Assembly: GCF_001638985.1 (NCBI RefSeq)
Contig: NW_017265135.1
Coordinates: forward strand, 438,466-482,092
Direction of reading: 5' to 3'
DNA: 43,627 nt
Source of the DNA: Phycomyces blakesleeanus NRRL 1555(-)
Taxonomy: Eukaryota; Mucoromycota; Mucoromycetes; Mucorales; Phycomycetaceae
Part shown: piece after piece, positions 11,701 through 23,700 of the stretch
Layout: each line of letters opens with the position of its first letter
Numbering within the stretch: position 1 is the stretch's first letter
Translations under genes and position numbers: made by a program
Notes under the pieces: model-generated
What the model was told of the DNA's origin: nothing
Database searches by the model: none
Seen by the model: only the letters and a program-made list of their open reading frames with translations

Positions 11701-12697
11701 AAAAAGATAATTCAATTCAATTCAATTCATTCATTCATTCATTCATTCGTTCGTTCGTTCATTCAAAGCGGTTGATTGGAATTGATTTATAACTCACATG
11801 ACTGAATTCATTATATGATAGATAAAATAAAATAATAGTAATAAAGACACTGAAAGATAAGGCTTTTGAGTTGAAAGTATCCACTTATCTATTTAAAAAG
11901 AAACATGCTGTTGGTTGTATAGAATAAAATCCACCCTGAGTTTAAGTTTAACTGGTTGTGTTGTAAGGACTAGCGTTTCTATTAAGTTAACATGCTTCTT
12001 GATTCAAAGATGCCGAATAGCCAAACAAACAAATCAAAGCCAAACAAAACAAAACAAAGCAAATAATGTATATATATAAGTATTCAACTTATTATAGGAT
12101 CATCATTACAGGCTCAAGTCTAATATCGAAATGACAATGACAATAGGCAGGCATATTTTTGGATACCTGCCTCGTGCTGTATTGTACAAATAAATACAAA
12201 CTTTGAAATTTGTATTTCGCATTTCGCATTTCATATTTCACGTTTAAGACTAGCAGTGGTAAAAAACTAAGGGGTGGGAGGTCTGGTAATGTCATGAATG
12301 ATTAAATGAATACATGAATGAATATAAAATAAAAGATATAGAAGAAGGCTAAGAAGGTAAGGATGGTCGAAAGACAGGAGAAGGGCATAAAAAAAGGAAA
12401 ACAAGGGGTTGAGCCAAAATAAGTCTTTCTTTCTCTTTGTATCTTTATAACCATATATGCCTTGTCATGCATCTTGTTGCAATTTATTAGCAGAAAAGAA
12501 ACACACAATATTATTATATTCTTTTTTGGTTATAAATAATAAATAATAAATAATCATAAAATAATAGTAACATTTTTTTTTTAAGAAAAAGACAAAAAAG
12601 TATAAAAAGGGCCTCCAGATTCTTGGTTTCCCTCTTCTTTAACCCCCCCTTATCTTTCCATATCTATATATTATTATTATCATTATTGAATAATTTA
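8718..12697. other. Gene-poor AT-rich region (4 kb)
   Basis: The first few hundred bases should hold the CHORD promoter and the last few hundred the TLDc promoter. Between them the only ORF worth noting is 9705-10061. Simple repeats include CATT/CGTT tetramers at about 11710-11766 and short AAT and AAC runs. No tRNA, rRNA or transposon signature was seen. Confidence 0.5.
9705..10061 (+). CDS. Possible small hypothetical ORF
   Basis: This is a 118-codon uninterrupted frame in very AT-rich DNA, longer than most chance ORFs here. The predicted product has mixed composition (Trp, Cys, His and charged residues) rather than the low-complexity Phe/Ile/Lys make-up of the spurious ORFs, and is basic near the C-terminus (CVKKRRHVCR). 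It resembles no family I recognise. There is no clear intron or partner gene, and it could be a relic or chance. Confidence 0.25.
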   Translation: MPYFNQVKGNICSSNFPIYLHITRQKMFKHFQNLSLEEVQKPFRVVEKKMTYETQSSYTKSLFIHCMIQQWMSTAKIMLLNDWEPLLALRILSNCRQYCVKKRRHVCRIGHEFALIAS

Positions 12698-14243
12698 ATG
12701 AAAGCTCAAAAACTGCCGCTTTACCGTTCTGTCACAGAAGACAAATCACCTACCGAGAATCATTCTCATTTCACACGCTTTGTATCAAAGCTGCTAGGTA
12801 AACCACACATACAATAATTTTTTTTAATTCAATTAAAACCAAAGAATAATCAATACACCCACTCACTCACTCATACATACATAAATAAAGGTCTTGTCCG
12901 TGTCCCAAAACGACCACGATTAGAGCACAAGTCACATTCGACAACTTCAATCACCAAAAGCTCTGTCATTTCCTTTCAACCCCGCCACTACAATCAGCCA
13001 AGCAACAGTGACGCTTTAAAAGCCCAAATCTGCTCAGATCCTACCACCCTTGTTTCCGTAGTCAATTGTGATACTTCACTTATTACTACCCGAACAACAG
13101 ACGACTCCAGTAGTCTATCCAGCCAAACTACGGATAGCATTCAAAGCACTGGAGACGACGACGACGACGATAACGAAGAAGAAGAAGAAGAAGAAGATTT
13201 AAAAAGCATCACAAGCATTAACACTAGCACTAGTACCAACATCAGCATCCCTCGATCTACTTCCTGTCCTCAAACCCGCCGAAAACCCTTTTCAGCTGCT
13301 ATTGGAGCATTGGTATCTGCAAGTAAACTACCCACAAAACCACCACCACAACGACTTGTCCACTTTGATAGCTTTGACATGCCTCCACCAACTCTTGTTG
13401 ACAGACGGCCAGATACTGAGCCAGTAATGACAAGTGAGATTGCCGAACAGGTAAAATATTCTTTCAGGATAAATAGTATTGTTGGATTTCGACTATATTT
13501 TTATATAAATCTCATCTTATTGTTATTATTTTTATTATTATTAAATAAACAGCTTAGACCTTATCTTCCTCGACGTTATCGCCTTGCACCTCAATGGTCT
13601 CTTCTTTATAGCTTGGATCAACATGGTATCAGTCTCACTACACTCTATCGTCTGGTCAAATCAAACAAAGGTCCTTGTATTATTACTATCAAGGATGCTG
13701 ATGATCAGGTATGAAAATAAACCAAAATCAAATCAAATCAAATCAAATACTAAAAAATTCAAGGATAACGATAGATATTTGGTGCTTTCTTGAACGAGAC
13801 ATTAACTTGTGGCACTTCTTATTACGGCACGGGAGAATGGTATATATATATATTTACAAAATTTTTTTTCGTTACTTAATACCTGTATGGATTTAGTTTT
13901 CTCTGGAAGACTACCAGGCAAGATTCTACGCAAACTGCACACATATCTCCAAAAATTAAAGTGTTTCCCTGGACCGGAAAGAATGAGTACATGATCTTGT
14001 CCGAGAATGACTTTATTGCTATTGGAGGAGGGTAAGTCTACGATTATTATTTTTTATATGTGTGTGGCTAACTTAAAATACATATATATATTATCATTTA
14101 GTGACGGTAAATTTGGATTATGGCTTAACGCTGATCTCGAAAAGGGTCACAGTGAGCAATGTCCAACATTTGACAACGAGTGCTTGTCTCCTTCACCAGA
14201 GTTTGAGTGTATTGAATTAGAAATTTGGGGATTCCGTATTTAA
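12698..14243 (+). CDS. OXR1: TLDc-domain protein, OXR1-like
   Basis: Six exons: 12698-12797, 12891-13450, 13553-13708, 13775-13839, 13897-14031 and 14102-14243, giving 385 aa. Residues 1-210 are Ser/Thr-rich and probably disordered, with a run of acidic residues near 140-152. The TLDc domain fills about 213-385: LRPYLPRRYRLAPQWSLLY at its start, then IFGAFL, SYYGTGECFLWK, FIAIGGGDGKFGLWL and a C-terminal FECIELEIWGF, all typical of OXR1/Oxr1. TLDc proteins protect against oxidative damage, and yeast Oxr1 binds and disassembles the V-ATPase; either role is inference here. The latter would be notable because the neighbouring RAV1 gene encodes a V-ATPase assembly factor. The start ATG lies in an AT-rich leader just before an N-terminus of basic and polar residues. 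The gene is convergent with RAV1. Confidence 0.9.
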
Positions 14244-14348
14244 GCCTTTATAATCAGTTCATTGAAAAAAAAGAGATTCGCAAAAAAAACCTCATATATT
14301 ACTATCACCATCACTACCATCACTACTACTATTACTATTACTACTATT

Positions 14349-14415
<67 letters not shown>

Positions 14416-14726
14416 TTGCATCTTATCCTTGTTTATTGTAACGTTTACTTATTGTATAGCCCTTTCCATACCTGTCCATTCTGAACACACGTCTCATTCT
14501 GACTCAATTTACATGTATATATGTTATATAACGAGTATACATGCATTTGAAACCCCCAAAAAAAACTTCCAAAAAAAAGACCAACAACAGCAAAAGATGT
14601 TATTAAATTTTTTTCTGGTTACTTGATTTACTTCAATTTGAAATCATTATTTTTGAATAAATATATATATATATATGTATATGTATATTATTTTCATACA
14701 TTTGTTATACTAAAAACGTGGACAAA
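14244..14726. other. Convergent 3' region between the TLDc gene and RAV1
   Basis: It contains ACT/ATT trinucleotide runs, a long CA array (14351-14411), AATAAA and TATA repeats. It is 3' flanking DNA with no gene. Confidence 0.6.
14351..14411. repeat. (CA)n microsatellite
   Basis: About 30 uninterrupted CA units lie just downstream of the TLDc stop codon, probably in its 3' UTR or flank. Confidence 0.95.
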
Positions 14727-17700
14727 TTATTGAATTGCGGAAAGATCACAGTTAACAATGCCGCCTGGCCCCGAAGTATAAATATTGTCATCGCTTGTCA
14801 ATTGAATTTGTGTGACTCCATATGCCTTGAGCTTCAAATTACAAGAATATTTAGTAAATAAATATACCAAAGCCTTGACAGGATCTATTAGGTTTACTTA
14901 CAGATATCCGGTTAAATGATGGGCCCAGGAAGCGATTTCTGGGTTGATTATCAAACGAGTACTTTTGCTTGTAAGATCGAATGTCCCAAATCTATTTTAA
15001 GGATTTGAATATATATATTAGCTTTGATACAACAATAATTGTTACGGCATCCTATATTCTACAATTACCTTTAGTTCTCCATCGGTTGATCCTGTGACCA
15101 ATAGATTCTTCTCGGTATCAATTGCAATGGATCGTATCCTTGACTGATGAGCCGAGAAAGTATGGAGCAATGTACGCTGTCGTATGTCCGAAACCACTGG
15201 ATGGTTCAAAAAAGAGCCGATAAGAAATCATTGGAATCCATGATAGTTTTCTCTTCTTCTTTTTTTTTTTTTTTTTAAAAAAAAAGCTTACCAATCTCGC
15301 CGCGAGAGCCACCAGAAAATAGGTAGTTACTCGAAGAATCAAAGGCTACTGCATAAGCACCTCCGTCATGACCAGGCAAGGCTTATTTTGCACAAATAAG
15401 TAAATAATTGCTGATATTATAAGAATGTATATAATACTTACAAGCTACTTGTGCCTTTGAAGGTGGTAAAAGAGTATCCCAAAGGCAAACATGGTCTTTT
15501 CTACAAGTCACAAGGTCCAATAAAAAAAACGGTTAAGTTTACCTTTTGGGTCTACATAATCAGAATAATTTACTTTTACTATGTATGGTTTTTTTTCTTA
15601 CCTGCGACTCATTGCCACTGATGTACCAACAGTAGCCAAAAGACTACTGGAGCCTAGGAAGGCAAAGTCGCGTGTTGCTTTTGAGTGACAGGACATGGTC
15701 TATTATTTGTAAAAGAAAAAAAAAGAAATTAAATTGGTTAGATTTTCTGTAATCATTTGTGTATAGATCGTTTTTATGTATTCTATAGCATACATAATAA
15801 GGTGTATCGGACTGAGTGTGAGAATCGAATTTCCAGAGAGAAAGCCAGCCTGAGGTATCACCCATACCAAACTTCTGACCAAACTGATCAAAGTGAATTC
15901 TATATATAAAAAGAAATACATTATATGCACACACTTGTCAAAAAAGAAACAAAGGAAGAGATATATTGATATCTTGATACTTTAGATAATTACCGTGTAG
16001 CTGCCCCTTGACTACCGTAGTAGTTTGCAATTTCTCTTTCTTGTCCAAATGGCCAAAGAATTGCACTTGGGCTACCATTGGAGCTCTGGCAGCCAGTTAT
16101 ATCTATAATATCATATAATTTAATGAACACGGTTTTGTTAAAGAACATTTTACTTGGATACTTATTATTATTATTATTATTATTATTATACATACAAAAA
16201 GGAAACTGTGGATGAGCTTCTGCACAAGTGGTCGAGACACTTCGTTTCAAGGTAACCTAACAGTGATTTATTTATTTTAGTACTTTTATATAATACACAA
16301 ATTTACATCGTTGTGAAAATCAATATTCTGGCTACATATCATATCACTTGATATTACCATATGCTCACTATTCTCAGACGAAGACCCCATTGGACTCATA
16401 GCACCCGGAGAACGGAAATTCTCTACAATTTTGTGTTTTTGGATAATGTTGGTTACAAGGTCTTCACTTTTTTTTATTTTAAAAAAAAGAATTGGTTCTT
16501 TGTTCGTCTTACCCATTCCGAGTGATCGTTTCAGTGCTTCGTGCAGATTTTCAAGACTACGGTTCTGGAACGGTCTATCTTCAGCCTGAATTCGACCAGC
16601 TGCTGGAGAAAGAGCAGGAGAGGTGGTGTATGCTGTTTTGGGTTGAAGCCCTCTTGGTTCTTTTCGTTTTGTGTGGCGAGACGATTGTGAGGATCGGACT
16701 ACCTCTGACTCACCATCAGATAACCCAAAGTCATCTTCTTCCTCTTCTGTGTCTGGATAACTGCCTGCCGCCAATTCTTGATGCACCCCTGAAGACGAGC
16801 CAGAGCCAGATCGAGCTAATAACTAGAAATACCGACATATAATATAATACAATAAAGGTGTGTGTATGTATGTGTGTGTGAGCGTGGGTGTGCTATTGAA
16901 TATATATGATTTTCTAGGCACAGTTACGAATTTCTTACTGGTCCATGACCCTGCACTTTGCTGAGGTCAACTTCCTGGATTTCTGTCTTCATGCAGATGG
17001 CCATCATAGTTGGATAGGCCTTTAGATATTTATTTTTTTATGTATGTGTGTGAGTTTGTGAGTGAGTATATAATAGGCGTAATGGCGCAAGTCATGTTTT
17101 ATATGTATCAATAAATCTGCAGTACAAAAAAAAACAAACAAGATTACATAACTTACCGAGCTGATACAGAAGGCATGAGTAGTGGTTGGAGAATAATACA
17201 TAGTATGCGAGTGCGGTTGTGAGTCATTAGACATCACATTCATGCCTGAGGGCTAAAGAAAATTCACAGCATACAAAAAAAAAGCTTAATTCAAATATCT
17301 ATGTTTCATATTTCATAGACATCAACAGAAAACAAGACAAAATAAAACAAAATAAAATTTACCAAGAAATTCACAAAAGGCAACAGACGTTCTGTACTGC
17401 TGAGAGTTTTGATAGAACGCCAGTATTTTTTTTGCCTCAATGTTTTGAACTGCTTTAGTATATTGCCTAAGCATATGTATTCACATGTTTTTTGTTGTTT
17501 GTTTTTAATTAAAGAAAGAAAAAGGGTAAGTAACAGCTATAGTAATATACCATTCTTTCTGTTTTCTTACGTTTAGTTGGCGTTTCTTCCATTTGAAGCA
17601 ATACGTCCTTTTGCAAACATTGTGCACGATAAGCAATAGGATCCAGAAGCGTTGTCCAAATGAAAGCCACAAAGTCACCTTCAAGACATTAAACAACAAA

Positions 17701-20700
17701 AGTAAGATACCATTTGTTGAAATATATACAAATATCATCAGTCTTACCTTCCATCTCTACACTTCTTTCCGTATTTTGCATGCTTGACTCTAGCAGATTT
17801 AGCGTGAAATTGAGAGATGCAATCTCTAGAAGATTGGCACCAATTGAATTGTCATTGACATCTTCTAGTGGGCGGTACACTTCTTCGTTGAGATCAAATC
17901 CAAATAGACTATCGTCTGAGAAGCTTTCAAAATCTTCTGGTGTCATTTCAACCTATTGATTGTTTATTAGAAACAAACATTAAAGAAACACAATAGGAGT
18001 AAAAGGAGTAAAGGGGATAAAACCATAAATAACGTGTTTTTGTTTATGTTGTTTGAGTGTATGCATGTTTAATTTATCTATATATCTTTTTTTCTTAAAA
18101 AAATATTACCATTTTTGCTGTATTGGCCAATAGATCTGTGTACATGATCTTTACATCTTTCTGAAGTGTATCTCGCTTGGAAGCGGCCATACACTCCATT
18201 AATGACTTTAGATAATACAACAATCCCCACGTCTTCTCAAAATGTCTTTGCTTCAATGTGACAAGAATAAGGCACAGATGGTTCGTTAACACGAGTTTCT
18301 GCGTCCCGAGTTTAAGGATAGACGATCGTGTAGGATATTTCTCCTTCAGGGAACTCCAACTTCCAAAGTTGGAGATTAAATGGCTGCAAATAAAATGATG
18401 TTAAAAGAAGATTCAATGATACTATATTAATAATACTCGCATGTACTTTATATGTATATATACATATATACATATAAATATTTATATTTATATTTATATT
18501 TATATTTCTTTCTAAATCGTTTGATCACTTACTCTGCCCATCGTTCGATAAATACAAGTCCAGAGTAACCTAGTTGGCATGGCATCATGGCAGCTTCGAA
18601 TACTTGGAAACAACCTGCTTCAAAAGACTCTAGAAACACGGCCACATTAAAGCCTTCAGGAACACCCTTTTCAAGGATGGCGAGGTAGAATACAAACGCG
18701 TCGGCTTCAATACTTTTTTGGATCAGTAATCTCGAAAAATCCTTTTGTGGTACATTCAGGGTTTCGCCTAATGCAAGTAAATCTTGTCTATTTTGTAAAA
18801 AGGTTGTTTGAAACTGGAGGTCTTTTCCAGCCCTGACTGAGCTGTCATACAAGGCCGAGGCAGCTCGAAACACGGTCTAAGAAATGAATAACATCGATAA
18901 ATTAAAAACCCAGATATTTGACATTTGAAATTTGACATTTGACATTTGACATTTTATTCTGTCTTACCTGAAGCATACGAATGACCAATAAGGCTTTGTA
19001 AGAAGAGAGACCATCTTTGATGCTCACAGTTTCATTTTTACGCTCAGGTGAATCAGAGGTATTTTTGGAGTTCTGGCTTGAGGATTCAAGGGGGTCTGAT
19101 CCATTAGATGGGTTGTTGTTTTCGAAGAGACTTGGATCATCTGCAAACAAATCATCTGTAGGGCTATTATATGGCTCTTCGTCTGCAAATAAATCCGTAG
19201 CATACGAAGGGCGAGAGGGAGGTACATCATCATCATCAAATAGATTAGCAGAATACGAAGGACGGGGAGGAGTATCATCATCGAATAGATTTGCTGAATA
19301 CGATGGTCGCGAAGGAATAGCATCATCATCATCAAATAGATTAGCAGCGAGTCCAGGTCTTGTAGAAGGGGTATTATCATCTCCAAACAAATCAGCCGCC
19401 TTGTCGGATGTTTGAGGGATATTTTGTTCAGATTCTACTGCAGGCGGTTTCATCTTGTATTGTGTTAGAATATAGAGCGAAAGTAATGGACAACCAAGAC
19501 GTTCATAAGCACGTGCCACTTGTAAAGAAAATTCATATTCAAGGCTGTAAGGTACGTTTAGGTCTTGACGGTTCTGAGCCTGTAATTGTTGTTTGAGTTG
19601 TTGATAAAGAATAAATAGAGTTGGATCTCCAACAGGTGCTGTCTCTTCTGCATCTGCATCTGCATTTGCGTCTGTGTCTTTTATTTTTTCTGGCGCAGCG
19701 AGCATAGATACAGGAGTCTAGATGGATAATTGAGTTAAATAAGGAAACGACAAATAAAATTTTGTGAAAGACAGTAATTATGTATAATTTACTTACAACA
19801 ATAGCGTGAATGGCATCCTGAGGTCTTTCTAGTAGAGTATAGCACATACTGGCAAGCCAACGATCGTTTGATTCAACGGCCATCGGCAGCACATTCTTTA
19901 CCAGTATATCTTTCAAGAGTGGGCTGTGATCACCTACAAATAATAATTTTTAAATATACGCTTAGTATATTATCGCCATATATACATAGGAATTACTATA
20001 TAATATTCTTACCTTCATAGACACGACAAATGGCAATTGCAAGCTGAAAGTCTTTCATATGCTTAAGAATAATACCGACGGCATCCTTTATCTTGTCACC
20101 CAGCAAGAAAAACGCAGCGGCATACTCTTCAGGTTTCATTATATTTAGAAATTATAGAGTCTTATATATTCTGCTTTGCATTTACTTTTACTTACCAAAG
20201 CGCTGTCTTCCCAACAAAACGTAGGCATTCTTAGATGCAGCAGTTTTCCATCGAGGAAGTGTAAAGTCATTGGATAAAAACTTGGTCATAACAACCTGTT
20301 CTTTGTGATGGCCTGCTGAGCGCCATAGACCAAGAAGAAGGTTTTTTTTGCGAAGGGCTAGATAGAATAGCGTACAGCTTTCGGGGTCCTTGAAGTCTTC
20401 CTTGCTCAAATACGTATTTCGCGCAATGACACCCATTTGTTCTTTCTATCCAACAGTTTAGATTTTAATATGCTCAATATTCTTAAACAAAGAATTGATT
20501 TCTTACCACAGTGTCAATTTTTTTTAGCCATAAAAAGATACCAAGCGATTTTGCCTCTTCCCACATCAATTTGTTGTTACATAATCGAATACACCGTTCG
20601 AGAAGAAGATCCTTCATTTTATTTTATTTTTTTTAAAAAAAATATATAAGTTGTATTAATTCACCACATGTTCAGAATATAATTTATAAACAGCTTACCT

Positions 20701-23700
20701 GAGATTGACTGTGAAGGGCCCACACAAAGTCTCTCGCTGCTAGTGCTTGCTGTTGGTCTTGAGAAATGATGTTATTTAGGTGGAAATGATTTTCTAGTAA
20801 GGCTGTGAACCGAGCACCATTTTCATCTAATGCTTCTCCTTGTGTAGAAACCTTGTAAATAACATCATATTAATATATTTAAAGATACTTTTTTTTTAAA
20901 AAAATAAAATAAAATAAAATAAAATATAGTAAATACCTCATCAAAAGTATCAATCATTGCAACAAGGTGCATTCGTTCGTTTTCAGATAGTGCTGGCATT
21001 TTTTTGGATTTGAGATGTTCCATCAAATAATTGGCTTCTTCATGACTGAGTGAACGTGAATCATCATCATCATCATAATACTCTGAATAGCTACCAAACA
21101 AAGCAATAGGTATAGTGTTTTAGATAACAAAGAACAATCAATTGAATTATGAATAAATATTAAGCTTAAATACTTACTCGGTATCATTATCGTCATCGTC
21201 ATCAAAGAGAGATTTATACTGCTGCTTTTTACTTTCCTTTTTAGAGCTCTTAAAAAAACGCACACACACAAAGTATTAAGACAGTATAACAAGTAGACTA
21301 TATAAGAATTATTCTTACATTCTGTAGCTGTAATATTTTTGAGAGCAAAAGAGGTGGTATTTGATCTATTGTATCTTCATCTACATAATGTCTCAAAAAT
21401 TTGTATAGAGATCTCAATACACTATTGATCAAATCCATTTTTCCTGTAGAAATTTAAATTAGAATTTTATTTATTTATTTATTTACAAGACGTTCTTTAC
21501 ATATATATATATTACTTACCCCACATCATATAGTGAATCAAGTAATTCGGATGGTATATGGTAAGAGGACCATTTCTGTCATATGACAAATCGTATATAT
21601 TCGACATTGGGTGTAAATCAGGATCCAAATCCAAGGCTATAAAAAATATTGAAAACAGGGTGGTTTTTTTTTGTACATTAAGTACAACACCAAAAGCATA
21701 ACCAAATGAAAAAAAAAACTATAGAAACCTACGTTGATTCAACTCATCTTCAGAGGTTAGCCATTTCAAATAACACCGAAGTTGATTTCCGGCAGCAACG
21801 GCAAGTACTCCGTTTTCTACCCAAGTAATGCCAACAATAGATTCAGGCCTAAAATACTCAAAAATAAATAGATTTATTTAATCTTCAGTACTGACTAACT
21901 TACTTTGACAGATCAATTCTTAAGATGTACTTACATGTCTACCGGGAATTCATCATAGCAAATCCAAATATCATCATCATTTGTAACGCTCGTCGCTCTT
22001 TTCTGACCATAGATAGCTACTTTGGTAGGGAAGGCTACTGCCAAGATAAATTGAGCATCACACGAAACATTCCAAGCCATAGCAATAATAGGCTCCCTAA
22101 TGAGTTATTAGAAATAAATAAATAAATAAATAAATATCCATTTATTTAAAAACAATGGATATCAAAAATTCCAAGAGGTCAAATACTTACGAGAATTCAA
22201 AGGTTTTGTGAAGAACTGGACGAACACCTGTACGAATTTCTGACCAAAAGGTGAGTTTTCTGGATGGTCCATAGGTTTCAGAAGAAGAAACTATTTTGAA
22301 AGTCAAGATTATTTGGCTATTCGTTTTTGTTGTTGTTTGTTAATTACCAAGCACAACCTGGTTGACTACACATCGCATTTGTTGAATGGATTCAAGTCCT
22401 GTTTCGAGTGTGTAGAGTAGATTCCATTCGAGAGGTTTACTGTTTCCTTCCCAGTCTGATTCATAATGAATTCCATAGAACAGTAATTTTGTACCAAGGG
22501 CAACTGTAATTATCGGAATACTATCTGCTCCCATGCCAATCTGCTGTAAAAGCTTTGACGCAGCATGATTAGATCCGCCGTGAGAAGTAACCACCACAGA
22601 AGGTTCTTCTTCCCAGTCGAATTCTTGACTTCCCAAGAAAATAATATCCTCCAGACTCTCATTTTCCTCGGATTCCTGTTGATCCTGTACTGGGACCGGG
22701 GAAGTAAATTGTAGCTGCCAAGAGAAAATTTGTTTTGCTGATCGAGAAACACCAAACAAGATATGTATTTTGGACTGGCTATCTCCTCTGAGTATCTCAG
22801 TGTGTAGAGACGAAAAAGTAACGGTGGGATCATACTGCTCACACACCTGATAGTGGTTTAAATGACAAGCCTGATTGTCTAAGCGATAAATAAGGAGCTG
22901 CTTTCCATTATAAACAGCAACATGTCGATCTATGTAATTTAATATCAGTAATAGTTATATTTGTGTATCATTTTCCATTACCTCTATGCACTGGTATAGA
23001 TAGTACAATATCAGATTCAAGGCTAAGAGATCCACTCAATTGCAGCCTGTTTGTCAATTTTCCACCATCCTAAAAAACACAAAGTTTTTTTTTCTTTAAA
23101 TAAAAAAGAACCTTTGATATCACTTAAACCCTTGATTTCTATAAAAAAATTACCTCACGAAGGGCATACTTCCACACATTAATTTGCCCGTCTTCTCCAA
23201 TGGTACAGAATCTACTAGATCTAGATTGAGGAAGGCTTTTTATAGAGTTTCTGTGACCAAGCCATGTATATTTCAAGTGTAGACGTGGTATGAATTGGTT
23301 TTGTTCCAGGAAATCAACCAAGTTGAGACCATAACATCGTATCTGTCCATGTGGATTTCTAGCTACCAGACTCAATTCGATAGGTTTAATAGTCGCTGTT
23401 TTTATATATATAAAAATTATTATTTAATTAGTATATATATAGTATGTTTATGGGTTAATACAAATATCAATAGATAATGACTTACAGAAAGATTGGATGT
23501 GAGAATAATCGTGGAGCACCTTAACTGGGTTTAGGAAATAAGCTACGTCGGCCGGATCTACGGCTTGTGCGATTCTCAGGACAACAAACACACGCGGTAC
23601 TCTTCTTGGGAACGAGTTTAGATGCTACAGTAGTAGTGTGTGAGAGGATTCCTGTTGATGTCTTTATAGTAATCTCACCTTGACTCCCCAAAATGTCAGG

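Noticed and set aside
16467..16512. 46-nt intron in RAV1 ending at AAAAG
   Set aside because: It shifts frame and leads to an immediate stop; the 51-nt version ending TGAAG keeps frame.
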